Shown piece by piece: positions 42,161 to 56,838 of a DNA stretch of 64,000 nt (positions within the stretch are counted from its first letter, which is position 1; every line of letters begins with the position of its first letter). The stretch lies in contig NC_090999.1 of NCBI RefSeq assembly GCF_041146395.1, positions 64,547,001-64,611,000 of the forward strand, written 5' to 3'. The DNA is from Eulemur rufifrons (Eukaryota > Chordata > Mammalia > Primates > Lemuridae). The translations under genes were made by a program, and so were the position numbers. The notes beneath the pieces are model-generated. The model made no database searches, was not told the origin of the DNA, and saw only the letters and a list, made by a program, of their open reading frames with translations.

Positions 42161-43994
42161 AGCAGAGGGGAGGTCTTCATATTACTACATTACTCTTTTT
42201 TTTCCATAATTTATCCTTCAAAACCTTTCTAGGAAAAGAAGTAAAGACAAATATCTAAAGAAATTTTGTCATCTTTCTCTAGGATGATATTAATAATTTC
42301 AGTACCTGAGAAAAAAGTTGAGGAGGAAAAAAACCCAAAATATTTTCATCATCATTTTAACCAGAAGTGTATAAATGATACGTAGTAAAGCATTGAAAAT
42401 GTTTGCATATATTTTAATCACTATAATCGGTATAGTCAAGTCTTATGATCTTTATAATTAAAGATGATTTAATAAGTAGAAGTCAGAGTTCACCTGCACA
42501 TTTATATATAGAATTTGCCTTGATCTTTAAATAACTTTGTCTACTAATGTACACTGACATTCTTAGGGAGTCTCATTTTTTCAAGGTTGTTTATATCTAC
42601 ACTACCTGGTGTACAACTTGGGAGTAGGTATTCAACTTATGAGGACCTCTGCTTATTTCCTGAGTTTAGCAAATTAACCTTTTCACTTTGGATGATCTCA
42701 TTTTCTAAAAATCACCTAAACAGTACTCAAAATTCATGGCCTAGATCCATGCTTTAATGCTAACAAGTTAGCCACATCCCATTTACAAAATATATATAAA
42801 TCTAATTTTAATTTTAAAAATACTATTACATTTCAATCATCAGTTTTGGACTCTTTCCAAAGGTAATAATCTAGCACCTGGGTCTCTGAGACACTAAATC
42901 ACTCAGCTGTCCCCTTTGAGGAGCAACAGTTATCTGTGTGGAGCCACTGACTATCATCAGTCCCTGTTAGAGGGAGGTCCAGAAAGGCCTCACTTAGTAT
43001 CACATTCCTGGTAAGTGCAGAGACACAGAGAGGAGGTAGTTCAATCTTCCTTCCACTTTATCACACGTGTAGTAGGTTCTTTTAACATGTTTAGGTAATT
43101 GATAAAACCTGCCACTTTCTGAAACATATAGCTCTTTACTAACATGGCAGTTATGAATGATTGTATAGTAAGTACTTATGTGATGAGTGCCACGGAAGCA
43201 CTTGCTCTCATTGAATCCCCATGACTCTCCCATGAGAGTATCTCAGAAGTCAAGGGAAGAAGATGTTTCAAGACAGAGGAAGTAGATCGTAGTATTGCAT
43301 GCTGTCTTCAAGAAGATCATTAAGACTGTATTGTATTTATGCTTCAACTTCCTCATCAAAATATAAACCGTTTCACTGGGAAACTGAAGCTTGCATAGGC
43401 TAACTAATTTTCTAAGATCACAAAACCAGGCAAGGGTACAAACAAATATGAAAACCTATAGTTGTTTTCTAGTATCACATTGCTGGCTTCATTTTTATAT
43501 TCTTATTTATATAATACCTTTAAGCCATTGTAGAAAGGAAATATAAAAATCTTAAGATATCTAAAATATTAAATATCTAGTTCAGCTGACATTTTCACTT
43601 CTTTCAATAATTGCTCCATGGACACTGACTTTCCCTCTGAAGATTTTTGCAAAGATCCAGCTGCTTGTCCATGCATAGTCTGGAACAGCCATTTAAGAGC
43701 CGTGGTGTTAAAAAGCTCTCATTACTTCTCCTCCGGCTATTGGCTCTAGGGCAATGCTTGGCACCTCATCAGATCACAAACTCTCTAAGCTTTTTTCCTG
43801 AATCCAGTGGAGCAGCTTGTCAGCAGCAGCTGGGAGACAAAAATTCCTTTTGTCCTTCTCTCCAGATGTTCTCCCCTAAGGGTGCTAGAAGTCACCTCCT
43901 CATCAAGACTGTGCTGCTCATGCCTGAGCTTTCCCACTCAGATCAAATGTTTGTACTATTTAATATGGCACTTACCTGATACAATACAACTTTG

Positions 43995-44930
43995 AATTCA
44001 TTTGTCCATTCATTCATTCATTCAACTAGCATTTATTGGCTGGCTTCTATGTGCTACATCATGGAAACACAACAGTAAGCAAAAAGACAGACATTCCCTA
44101 TTCTTATGGAATTTAGTAGAGGATACATATATAGTTTCGATGATCATACAAATAATAAAATGACAATTGTGAAAGCTCAATGAAGGAAAAGCAAAAAATT
44201 GCTATTAGAAGTTATAGTAAAAAGAAGTGAACTAGTCTTTGGGGTTAATGAAAGGCTTCCCTGCAGAAGTCACATTTGAGCTGAGATATGAAGATTAGTT
44301 GGCATTACCTATATAAAGGAGGAAGATATTTCACAGAAAGGGAAAAGCATGTGCAAAGATCCTGTGGCAGAAAGGAGCATAGCATAGCAACGAAATGGCA
44401 TAGCAAGAAGAGTTCATAGGGTAGTGGGTATGACAAGAGTTGCAGAAGTGGGTAGGAGCCATATCTATGTAGATCTTATAGGCTATGCTATTTTTTAATA
44501 TATTTAAGGATAAAGGGGAATTCATGGAAGGTTTTTAAGCCATAAGTGTGACATGATAAAATCTGAGTTTTAAAAATAGGTTTGGGTTTGAGAAGACACT
44601 GGCTACAGTTTGGAGAATATGGGAAATAGAAATCAAAATATACATAAAAAGAATGCTAGGAGGCCATTGCAGTAGTTAGGATAGAGATGATGGTGTTTTG
44701 GACTAAGGTGAAAGTGGTACCATGAATAGTAGATATTAGAAGTTAAAATTAATGAGACTTAGTAATGGATTGGATATGTAGGAGAGAAAAAAGGGGGTGT
44801 TCAAGTTGCCTCCCAAGGCTCTGTCTTGCACAATTGGATGGATGTACCATTCGCTGAGATAGAAAAAAATAGAAGAGCATCAGTTTGGAGGGAATATCCT
44901 AAGTTCAGTTTTGGTCATGTTGAGTTTGGA
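43995..44930 (-). mobile_element. L2 LINE, long fragment
   Basis: The 3' end opens ATTCATTCATTCAACTAGC. The body follows reverse-strand L2: AAAGGCTTCCCTGCAGAAG, CATTTGAGCTGAGATATGAA, CATGTGCAAAGATCCTGTGG, AGGCCATTGCAGTAGTTAGG. It is about 0.9 kb and well ordered. Confidence 0.82.
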
Positions 44931-45925
44931 GTGTCTTTGTGATCTCCAGGTATAAACCCCAAGAAGGTATTCATGTATAGTTGGCACCCACAAATACACA
45001 GGTTTGTAGTTTTAGGAGAGGTTGAAATTAGAGATAAGAATTTGGCAGGGGGAGGGGGTGGTGGTGGTGCACGTAGGGAGTACAGGAAGCCATGGAATGG
45101 TAACATCACCTGAAAAATGGTTATATGATAGAACACCAAAGATATTCAATATTTAATGGCCATGATGAAGTAGATGAACCTGCAGTGCAAACAGGGAAGA
45201 CAGTGGGAAAGTGAGTGAGTATCTCAGGAGGAAATCAGGAGACTATCTCAAGATGGAGGAAGTGGTCAATGGTATTGTATGTTATTGTACACAAGCTTAG
45301 CTGTATTCCTCACCAACATGTAACAATAGGCGGAAAGGGACTTTGTCTCAAACTTCATTGCCTGCCTCTTCTCTTACCATTAGCACCTAGGACAATGCCT
45401 TACATGGAGAAAGTTTTATAAATGCATTTATTGAAGGAATGAATGAATACCTCTTGCTGAACTGAATAAAAGGAAAGACCCACGTAGCATATAATAGAAC
45501 AAAGCCAAAGTAGCTCAATCTATTTAGTATAAATTCAAAACAGTATTGCATTGAATAAAAGCTTAGTCAAAACAAAAGCACAGTAGAATGAAATATCTAC
45601 AGCTCAGGATGGACTGGCCACGAATCAAAACATCATGTTGTCATCATAAAAGAAAATGAGCAGTTAAAATGAATGGACTGTTTACTCACACTGATTATGC
45701 AGCTTGGATTCAGTGGACAGTTATGACCTATTTAGCTAAGGAAGATGTGAAAAATATTTAGAAATATTTTAAAAACCACGTTTGCTCATAAAGGGAAGAA
45801 AAAAACTTTTAAACCTCGTGAAGATAAAAGTTTAGAAAATTATAAAAAGTATTATAATGCAATGTACTATAATTGACCAAGATAACATTCTTTCTTAAAA
45901 ATTTATATTAAAGCACAGTATGGTA

Positions 45926-46003
45926 TCATAGTGTTAACCTTGAGATTGATATATTCTCTATGTGTCATAGTATTAACCTTGAGATTAATATATTTTCTAG
46001 GTG
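45926..46003 (+). repeat. 39-bp tandem duplication (two copies)
   Basis: 45926-45964 and 45965-46003 are head-to-tail copies with four mismatches and no gap (about 90% identity). Shared core: TTAACCTTGAGATT. Confidence 0.92.
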
Positions 46004-46245
46004 CCTTAGTTTAATCTGTTATGAAACTACCCTTTCTAAGTCAACTCACATTGTTAGCCTATACCACTGCTAGGGACAATGAATACAGTACGTTTTACTT
46101 ACTGCTTTGAAAATACATTTATTTTCCCTAAAATAAACTCTTTTAAACTCTATTCCCAGGGTTCTAGGAGAAAGTGAAGAATTCATGGTTTATTTATTTA
46201 TATATTTCATGGTTTTCTCTAGTAAGCTTATAGACAGATTTATAG

Positions 46246-46572
<327 letters not shown>

Positions 46573-48245
46573 TTAATTCTTATTTTAAGTCTTAATTTCA
46601 TATCCTTCTCTTTGCTCTTTTTTCCCTTCTCATCTACTTTTAATTAATTATCTTTATTTAATATTGCTAAAAGCTGACAAATTGTTTTTGAAACAATGTA
46701 TAGGTATAAATAAGTAAGCAAATAGATTAATAAACTACTAAGATCCTCTATAATTTTAACTATTTCAGTCACTTCTCCTCTCAGCCTTCCCCCTCTCTAA
46801 TATATTTTTAGTTTGCCATCATCCAACCCCTGTATTTCCCTGAATAGTTCATTTTAGTTGCTAAGATGAAAAATCGAGTTTTGAAGGGTAACTTGGAGGT
46901 GAAAGACTCACAGAGACAGCTGATACGGGTAAGAGAAATGGAGGGAAAGACGACATTTTTAAGGTCATATGATGGTGGTCTAGGAATCCCCATTGTAATG
47001 TCTAACAAATGCAAATCAGTAACTCAAGTAATTTTGAAAGTACTTTTATTGCGGCCATGGGTTCCTCTGATTGTACCACTGCTCTGAGCACTTTGGATAA
47101 TAAATCACATGGGTCGGATCTTTCTAAGCAGATTATACGGGCCTAGTAAAGAATAATTGTCAGAAAATATGACACTTAGTGGTGGTGGTGGGGGGGGGAG
47201 TGATCATACCATACCTTACCTGGAGAATTGAGAAAGGCACAGGAGAGAACCAAAGGTATTGTAAGAGAGAAAACTACATAAATAAAGGCCTGAAGCCAAG
47301 AATAAGCAACAAATTAAAAATTAAGAAGTATGAAATAACTGAGTCTTAAAGACACATGAGTGTCAGTATGAGCCTGATTTAACTGGAGCAGAAAAAACTG
47401 TTGGGTGCTCTAGGAAATAAGCCAAAAGTGACAGTGTGGGTGAAGCAGAAGCTACTATGGGTTTATGAGCCAGAGAGAAACATAATGAAAACAGTCTTTT
47501 AAACATGTTAAAAAGTAGTAAGATGGACTAAGGTTGTTATAATAGGGTGGAGAGAAGGGGTGGTCCTAAGAGAACTTTGGAGGAAGAATCAACTTAGTCT
47601 ATGATAATAGACTAAGAATAGAGGAAGAAAAAGCTTAACATGGAAATCATGATCAAGATTCTATTCTGCAAGCATTTAAGAACAATGTCACTCCTAAAAG
47701 AAAAGGCTCCCTGTGTGGAGGATGAGGGAAGAGGAGAAGAAAAGATCAGTTGAGGACATCGTATTGGGTCTCCAGTAGTACAGTGAGTCTTTCAAAAAAT
47801 ATGAATGGCTGGACATATAATTTTGGGATACAGATAAGCACTCAGAGCTAGAGACACAGAGCTAGAAATCATCTTTACAGATTAAGCCATGAAAACAAAA
47901 AAGCAATCAAAGAAAATGGATTTTCTTTTTTAAAAGGTTTTTATTTTAAAGTTAAATTATAGAGAATTTGGAAAGTATAGACAACTATACAAATGAAAAT
48001 TAAAATCACTTTGCAATTACTTGCAAACCACCCAGAGATAAAACTATAAACCATCCAGTACATATCCTTTCAATATTTGTTTTTCTAGACACACTTTTTT
48101 TATGCTCTCTGTATGGTGGTATAACATAGTTCAGCACCTCCAAATTACGTCCCACCTTCCTATAACTGTTCATTCCCTGGGAAACAAGAGTTCTCTTATC
48201 CAGCAAGTTTGGAGAATCTGCATACTAGATTCCTCCCTTGGAGAC

Positions 48246-48942
<697 letters not shown>

Positions 48943-49299
48943 GAGATAAACATTATATATTAGCATATCAGAGGCCCTGGAAAGTTAAACCATAAAAAAG
49001 AAACTTTACATAATGAATAACGGACAATTTTATTTGTGCAGGGAATGATTTTTCATGCACACCTGTTAAAATCACCCTGAACTGCTTTCCCTTTGAAAGG
49101 TGGAGGTATAGTTGTCTAGAGCTTGAGCTTTAGAATGGAACAGGCCTGGGTTCAGAGCCTGGCTTTCCAGTTTTGGTCTCTCCAGAAAGTTGCTACCTAC
49201 ATAGCACTTTGCTTTCCATGAAAGAAGCACGTGAATACTTACCTCTGGAACTGGTGTGTGAGGTTGAAAAGAGATAGTTATGTAAAGCACTTGGCATTG

Positions 49300-49705
49300 T
49301 GTGTATGTACTAGTCTAAAAATTGGGCTGACTTTGATGATTTCACAATTACTAACCTGTATTTTCCCATTAACTATAAATTATAATTATTTCCCTATGTC
49401 ATTAAATATTTTTCAAAATCCACCCTTTTAGTGACTCCACAGTAGTCTGTCATATGGCTATCCCATAACTGGTTTATCTAATACTCTACTATAGAAAGTT
49501 TATATCCATTTTTTTCTTTTAAATAATGCTTTGATGGATATCTTCACATATAAAACTTTGTCAGATTCTCTGATTAATTCCTTATAGTTGATCCCTAGAA
49601 ATGAAATTCCTAGACAAAGGAGCAAAAATATTTTTAAGTTTTTGATACATATTATTATACTAAACTGCCCTCCAGAAAGCATGTATCAAATTGCATTTCC
49701 ACTGT
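49300..49705 (-). mobile_element. Old L1 (L1M/HAL1-like) 3' fragment
   Basis: AATGCTTTGATGGATATCTT, CTAGAAATGAAATTCCTAGA and AAACTGCCCTCCAGAAAGC are antisense late-L1 phrases. Confidence 0.6.
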
Positions 49706-50009
49706 GGGCTAAATAGTCATCCCATGTTCTAATTTTTGTGTTAGGATAATAGTGGAGATTGGTTACTAAAAGAAGCAGAAAGAAAGAAATTTCTTTTGCA
49801 TTTTCACTTGCTTTAGATATAGAAAGGAGAAAAAAAGCTAAATACAAGAATTAGCTATTTGAAAGACAAACTCATTTTCATGCTGACTTCCCATGCCCCT
49901 AGCTGAGTTAAACTGAGCAGGCCTGGAGGCAGAAGTCTTACACAGCTATGCCTAAAAGGGGGATAACTCCAAAGGTTCCAGATATAAGATAGGCAGGCAA
50001 TAAAAATCA

Positions 50010-50693
50010 GTTAAAGCATCTGACAAAGGACTAATGTCCAAAATCTATAAAGAACTGAAACAAATCAGCAAGAAGAAAACAAATAACCCCACCAAAAATG
50101 GGCAAAAGACATGAACAGACTTTTTTCCAAAAGAAGATGTAAAAATGGTGAACAAACATATGAAAAAATGCTCAACATCACTAATCATCAGGGAAATATA
50201 AATTAAAACTACAGTGAGATACCTCCTCACCCATCAGAATGGCCATTATTAATAAGTCAAAAAAGAATAGATGTTAACGCAGATGTGGTGAAAAGGGAAT
50301 GTTCATACACTGTTGGTGGGAATGTAAACTAGTACAACCTCTATGGAAAACAGTATGGAGATTCCTCAAAGAACTAAAAGTAGACCTACCATTTGATATA
50401 GCAATTCCACTACTGGATACCTACCCAAAGGAGAAGAAGTCATTATATCAAAAAGACACCTACACCCAAGTGTTTATCATAGCACAAGTCACAATTGCAA
50501 AGAAATGGAATCAGCCTAAGTGCCCATCAACTGATGAGTGGATAAAGAAAATGTGATGTGTGTGTGTGTGTGTGTGTGTATACACACATACATAAACACA
50601 CCATGGAATACTAATCAGCCATAAAGAGGAATAAAATAATGTCTTTTGCAGCAACTTGGATGGAACTGGAGGCCATTATACTAAGTGAATGAT
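50010..50693 (+). mobile_element. L1 fragment, truncated at both ends
   Basis: Sense L1 from AAGCATCTGACAAAGGACTA through AATGCTCAACATCACTAATC and TTCCACTACTGGATACC to AACTTGGATGGAACTGGAGG. It stops before the 3' UTR. The ORF2 C-terminal frame is broken. Confidence 0.9.
50554..50590 (+). repeat. (TG)n/(CA) microsatellite inside the L1
   Basis: TG units run from 50554 to 50580 and then turn into ACACATA units. In other L1 copies this place reads TGGTATATATACACA, so the microsatellite grew from that segment. Confidence 0.85.
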
Positions 50694-51800
50694 ACAGCTT
50701 GTTTGTTTAACTCATGTTGTAAGAGATCCAGCTGTTTAATTTGTTATTTTTGCAATAATGAACGTTAAAGAGTTGGCTATTTAATCCCTAATGATATAAG
50801 GGATTATATTATATTAATATAATTGTATTAATGATATAAGATACATTTATATGCAAGATGACAGAGTATTGAGTATTCCATTTCTAGGAATCAATCATAA
50901 GGAATTAATCAGAGATATTGACAAAGTTTTATATGCAAGTGAAGTAACAATATACTGAGGTCCTTGAAGGGGTCTCTGTCTTATTAATCTTGGATTCTTC
51001 ATTACCCACATGGGGATAAGCACACAGTAGGCAAGCAGTATATGATTGTTGTGTCTGTAGAGAAATTTGTGTATGAGGTTTTCATACTCTCTATTTATGG
51101 GTGGCACTCTTGTTCCTCAACAGTGTGACATAGTCAACTTAGTTGGTGAAATAGCTGATAGTGTATTTCCATGATGAATCAAGAATGTATGGGGATTAAC
51201 TATATCTCCTTTAGCTATACATGATATTTTTATTCTCAGATACCAACCAAGGAAAGGTATTTTCCAATGATATATTTAGCAAAGAATCAAACTGCCATTT
51301 CACATAATGCCACAAAATGTCATCAGATTACTCTGGAAGTACGTTTCCTACTTTAAATGATTTTTCTTCTTTTTAAACACTGCTAATTAAATAATATAAG
51401 TGAAAGATCCTATTCATAATTTTAAAAGTTATTTCTCTCTCAGCTTCTACCTAAGGCTCTGTTAGTTACATGAATTATCCAGTTTGGCTGTCTATGTTTG
51501 ATAATTAGCCAAAGAATTGTCAAATCCCCACTCATGGATCAAGAATGTGTTTTAAAATAGAACCAAATTTTTAAAATTTATATCACTAAAGTTATAAGCC
51601 AGGAGAATGATTATGAGGACTGTGCCTTAAATTCTTGAGCTTAAAAAAGAGAAATATACTCTTTACTTATCTGCCTATTGTGAATAAGTTATAAGTTCTT
51701 TTTGTAAGATGCATTTACATTCACAGATAAAAGTTTCTATTAAACTTTAAAAGGAATCATAGAATTATAGATAGTATGGCATTTAGAGGCATTTACTCAC

Positions 51801-51911
51801 CTGAGTAAAGTGGGGTAGAAATGTGATATGCAAGAAATCCAGTGTAATGGTTGCTTAAAACATGATTTTAAGGAATCTGAAGCAGACTCATGCATGCCAT
51901 GCTGAAAAGTC
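51801..51911 (-). CDS. KIAA0825: KIAA0825 internal exon (111 nt)
   Basis: This exon is too short to stand out as an open reading frame and was found by searching for the missing link between its neighbours. On the minus strand it follows TTTCCCTAG and ends CTCAG before donor GTGAGTAAA. One nucleotide (G) completes the Lys codon begun in the exon at 61651. Then come 36 codons, starting [15 protein letters not shown] and ending with [13 protein letters not shown]. The final AG joins the next exon's G to give Arg. Both ends are phase 2, so the exon can be skipped in frame. The splice borders are good on both sides. The introns either side are about 9.7 kb upstream and 15.5 kb downstream. Confidence 0.9.
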
Positions 51912-52003
51912 CTAGGGAAACAAATAATTATACAAGACATAGTAACTACGAAGACCACTGAAATAACTTTTTATTTTTACTTAGTATTCAGTTAATGATT
52001 TTT

Positions 52004-52300
52004 TTTTTTTTTTTTTTTGAGACAGTCGCACTGTGTCACCCCTGGTAGAGTGCAGTGGCGTCGTCATAGCTCACTGCAACCTCAAATTCCTGGGCTCAAG
52101 CGATCTTCCTGTCTCAGCCTCCCGAGGAGCCGGGACTACAGGTGTATACCAAAACGCTCAGCTGATTTTTTTTTTATTTTTGGTAGAGATGGGGTCTTGC
52201 TCTTGATTACGGTGGCCTCAAATTCCTGGCCTCAAGCAATCCTCCCGCCTTGGCCTCCCAAAGTGCTAGGATTATAGACATGAGCCACTGTGCTCAGCCT
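52004..52300 (-). mobile_element. Alu SINE with perfect target-site duplication
   Basis: An antisense Alu. The 15-bp duplication CAGTTAATGATTTTT lies at 51989-52003 and 52301-52315. Its tail starts only about 80 bp upstream, in transcript terms, of nothing coding; its left edge lies 93 bp from the 51801-51911 exon's acceptor. Confidence 0.96.
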
Positions 52301-53399
52301 CAGTTAATGATTTTTACACAAATGATATTGTGCTAGACAGGACATTGCACCCACTTCATCCACTTGAGATTTATATTAATAGGTGACTCAGGGGCCAGGT
52401 AGGCAAGTCAGTATAGCCATGAAAAACCATCAGCTAAGACTAAGGATCTTTAGGAGCCTCCATATAACAATCTTTACACTTTGGGAAAGTGTAACAATAC
52501 CATTATCATTTATTTTTTTAAATCTCACATTATAAAATTCATCAGTGAAATGCATAAGGAATAGTACAATGAATACTACTAATACTTATAACCCCATAAG
52601 TAGTATTTAGATATCCCATTGTATACCCCTCAACTTGGATCCAATAAATGCCAATATTTTATCATATTTGCTTCATTAATACAAAAATGTTTGGCTGAAG
52701 GTACCTCTTTTTAATCTTTAAGGTGATTTATAAATACTAAACAAATGAAAAGTTAAAATTAATTTGGTATGCTCCTAAGGGTGTAGAGAGGACTTGGAAA
52801 GAAGAACTTAATTGTAAAATATATTATTATGATTTCAAAATTAGAATAATTTGGCTAGAATACCTGATCTACAACTGTCTTTGGGAAGTAACCATGATAT
52901 TTTTCTAGGTTAGATCAAATTCAACTCTAAACCTTGACATTAAGAAGGATTTGTTACATAAAATCTTTAGCAGATAGTTTAGCTAATAAAAGTTTTATAG
53001 TAACAGGAGACTATATATGCCTACATAGAGTTAAAAGCGATGACTGGGAACATTTTAGAAATGCAATTGTTTGAAGTGGCACTATCTCTCTTTACATATA
53101 ATACAGAGGAAATAGTGTCTTTTGATACTAAATGATACATAGAATTTGATTTTGAAAACCCACCCCTATCTTTTCACTCCACATCTTGCTTCTTGTATCC
53201 TCACACTTTCCAAATTTCACCCTTCTCTCCCCTGGTTGTCCTGCTGAGCAGATCATTGTCTAATTAAACATACTTGGAAATTTTTTAGACTTTTAATATA
53301 TCATGTCTTCATTGAAAGCCATTTTTTTCTCACTAAATTCTAGATCAAAACAAAAAAAATTCCTTAAATAGGCTTCAAAGTCAGGCTGTGTTATTTCCA

Positions 53400-54740
53400 C
53401 TCCTTGCATTCCACTGTGTGAGCTAGAGAGGTAGGCAGAAGCTAGGTCAGATATGGTTTTCTAAGGAGTCCAGACTTTGTAGCAGCCATAAGGAATCACT
53501 GAAGAGTTTACAGCATGTGAATAATACCGTAAGTTTTATATCTTATAGAGATCACCTCAGCAGTAGTGAGGAGAGCAGATTGGAGGAGATGAAGGCAGGA
53601 AGAAGGGAGATAATGAAAATGACATTGCAGTAGACCAGTCAGAAGAGGATATAATTAGACGACAAATATAAAAAAATGTTAAATTAACAGAACTAACAAT
53701 ATTCATCTTCTAATGACAGGGGCTTGGTGATGGCATGAAGGGGAAGATAGAAGCAGAAAGTTAAGGAAAAGGGAAAAATCCTAGGATGAATTGCAGGTAT
53801 TTTACTTAGTTTTAAGTATGTTGAAGGGACTGCAGATATACGAAGTACATCCAAAGAGAGGCATACAATAGGCATTTAGATTTACTGATCTAGTACACAC
53901 AAGTGATATCTGGTTTGAAGATATCAATGTCAAAGTCATCAGCATAATGGTGAAGCCATAGGAATGAATGACTTCACTCAGACAAAGTATAAGATGAAAA
54001 AAATGGTCAAGGACAAAACTCTGGAACACACCAACATTTAGAGGAAGGGTGAGAAAAAGAAACACTCAAATGAAACCAACAAGGGATAACCAAAGTAGGC
54101 AAAGAGACAGGAGAAGGTGATATGAGGGAAGCCAAGAGAAGAGAAAATGGCCAATCATGTTAAAAGCTGCAAAGAAGATAAGAGAAAAAGAATCCGTTCA
54201 GGGTTGTGGAACCTACAGCCTCAAGGCCACATGTGGCCCTCCAGATACCTAAGTGCAGCTCCTCGTCTGAATCCAAAATTTTAATTCAGTCAAAAGCCTG
54301 CACTCAAGGAGCCAGAAGGCCACATGTGGCCCCAAGGTTCCCCACCCCTGCATGAGAGTAGAAGTCCAATTGCAGTGCATTGAGTGAATGGTAGGCATAA
54401 AAGTGGAAACAATGAGTGCAAACTGTTTTAGGAAGGAAACACAATAGTAAAGGAGGAATAATTTTTAATACATATGCTTGGAGGAAGAAGCCAGGAGATA
54501 GAAAAGGCCATGGAGTAGGAGGTAAATGTGATCAAGAGGTCAGGTGAAAATACTTGCTTTAGTTGGTAAAAGACACACATTGATCAGAGACCAATCAAAG
54601 GATGTGGAGGTGAGTAAGGACCAAAGACCTATTAAGGATGGAGATAATAAGGTAAAGTGCATCCATGATGGTCTGGACTTTCGCAGAGAAGTAGAGGCTC
54701 AAGGCCATCTGCTATCAATGTGATGGGGCAAGGTCAGGGG
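53400..54740 (-). mobile_element. L2 LINE, long fragment with a nested MITE
   Basis: Reverse-strand L2 in order: GGAGTCCAGACTTTGTAGC, GATCACCTCAGCAGTAGTGA, GAGCAGATTGGAGGAGATGA, CATTGCAGTAGACCAG, CAAAACTCTGGAACACACC, GCTGCAAAGAAGATAAG. It then continues beyond the MITE at 54199-54350. Confidence 0.85.
54199..54350. mobile_element. Palindromic hAT-type MITE
   Basis: The ends CAGGGTTGTGGAACC and GGTTCCCCACCCCTG are near-inverted repeats, and CCACATGTGGCC occurs in both halves. It sits inside L2, so it is younger than L2. I see no matching 8-bp duplication. Confidence 0.8.
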
Positions 54741-55169
54741 TTGACCAAAGTGAAGAAGGATGGAAGAAGAAGCTGCCCAGATTGGACAAATAGTGAGATT
54801 TCCAAAAGGTACAAAAGGAGAGCCGAGTGATGTTCTCCAGCAACGTACCAGAGTCTGGATAGAGAGGTCAAGAAAGGGAGGTTATGGGGCAGGGATACGC
54901 ATCAGCAAGGGAGCCAGGAAGGGGAAGGTGCTGGTGTAATGTGATGAGGGGATGCAGCAAGGGGTTTGGAGAGAAAGGCAGTCTCAAAAAAGAGACAGCC
55001 TGGGGAAGAGGATGGGACAGACAAGGAGGGCTTGATGGGCAAGTAGGGGAGATTGGAGGATGTGGACAAAGAGATGTAGTGTCAGAGCCTATGCCTACTT
55101 TTCCACCTACTTCTTTGAGTATAAATCCCCATTTGTCCACTTATCTGGGGGCTACCTCAGTTCTCCAAG

Positions 55170-55330
55170 AATGAATACCTTACCTGGAATGACCTCTACC
55201 CCAGAACCTTCTCCACAATGTCTTCTCTGACTACTCGTCTGAAATACATCCCTTTCACCACCCTCTCCCCTCTCTATGTCCTTATTTTCCTTCGTTTCTT
55301 CACAGGACTTAACTCTACCTCCAATCTTTT
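55170..55330 (+). mobile_element. L2 LINE fragment
   Basis: TGTCTTCTCTGACTACTCGT and CCCCTCTCTATGTCCTTATT resemble the sense L2 3' region. Confidence 0.5.
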
Positions 55331-55409
55331 TACATTTATTTATTTTTTTTTTATTTGCTCCATACCCCAAAGGTAAGGTCACTGATGGTTATTTAGAGGC
55401 AGTGTATGG

Positions 55410-55645
55410 CTGCATGCAGGAGCACCAGAGCCAGACAGCCTGGGTTTGTATCTGGGATGTGCTGTTATTAGATAGGTAATGCTGTTTGGCAATTTATTTA
55501 GCCTCAGTTTTCTCATTTGTAAAATGTGGATTAAAATAATCCCTTCACAAGGTCAGCGTGAAGATTCAGTGAAATAATTATATAAAAAACTTAGCAAAGC
55601 ACCTCACGGACAATAAGAGCTCAACATACATATGATGTCAATATG
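55410..55645 (+). mobile_element. MIR SINE
   Basis: CCAGACAGCCTGGGTTTGTA, CCTCAGTTTTCTCATTTGTA and CACCTCACGGACAATAAGAG give a nearly complete MIR. Confidence 0.85.
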
Positions 55646-56734
55646 ATGACAACAGCTGCAAATAGTTCTTAAGAAGGTCTACGCTTATTTCAAAACTGAC
55701 ATGAAATTCTAATAGTCTAAATGGTTTCCTAGCTACAGTTTGATCCTCAAGACTAGAAAAAATAATGGAGGATCTAATAATAATGGAATGGCTATTTGGT
55801 GCCAAAATTTCTTAGACTACAAGCCACTGGCAATACAGTATTTACCAGAACATTTCTGCCGGTACCTAAACTCTTTTATTCCACTGACAGTTTCTCAGTC
55901 ATACTGGTTATAGTGAGGTTATTTGACTACAAGAGCTATTATGGCAGATGTTTATGGTCTCAAAGGGAGTGGGATCTGTGCGAGCATTTAATTCCACAGC
56001 AAGATCCCAAATTAGTTTCATTATTCTGGAGAGTATAACAGGGTGAAAATTGGCCCACAAGCCTCAATGGGAGAATGAAATGATGAGCTAGCTATTAGAT
56101 AACCTCTAATGATGTTTTGGTATACAGTTAAAAGGGAGGATGCTCTAAATAATTCATAGTGGAGAGTAAAAGATAATCGTATAAGCCATAGAATAATATT
56201 TTCCACAAGACATAAAAGAATTTACTACACCAAGCGAATTTAAATACTCCTTTGAAAATAAATAATTGTCTATAGGTTGAAGCAGAATGCATTTCTTCAC
56301 ATTCCCAAGTTAACAGAGTGTAAAGATGGCTTTGCTTAAGGGGAAAAAAGTAAATTGGGGAAAAACATGAATTTGGGAAAATTCCTTGCCTTTGCCCTTC
56401 CATCAACCAGCCCATGCCCCTTCCCTTTCTTTAGCATCACACTGCCACTGGGCTGACCATGCCAGCACTCTGTCCTAAATTTATTTTCTCCTGGTTTTCT
56501 GATCTACATTTATGCTGCCTCTTTCCTTTTTCTTTAACAAAACTCGTTGGCTCCTTGGGCTTCTGTAGCCAGCTGCTGGAATGAGATAGACCCAATGCAC
56601 ATCAAAAGTGAGAACAATTGATAAGCTAAAAAGAATTAGTGGGTTTGATGCTTCTCTTGTGACACCCAGGAGAACTAGGTCTCATAATAAGACACTAATG
56701 GGCTAAGCCTCCATGGCGGAATTAAAGTATCCCA

Positions 56735-56838
56735 AGGATGTAAGCTTTATGGGGGTGAAGCAGTCAGGTCAGACTTCTTGCATCATCTATGCCTACCATG
56801 GTGCCTGGGCCATGAGAAGTACTCAATAAACAAAAATA
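56735..56838 (+). mobile_element. L2 LINE fragment, 3' end
   Basis: TGTAAGCTTTATGGGGGTGA, ATGGTGCCTGGGCCATGAG and AAGTACTCAATAAAC match the L2 tail. Confidence 0.55.
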
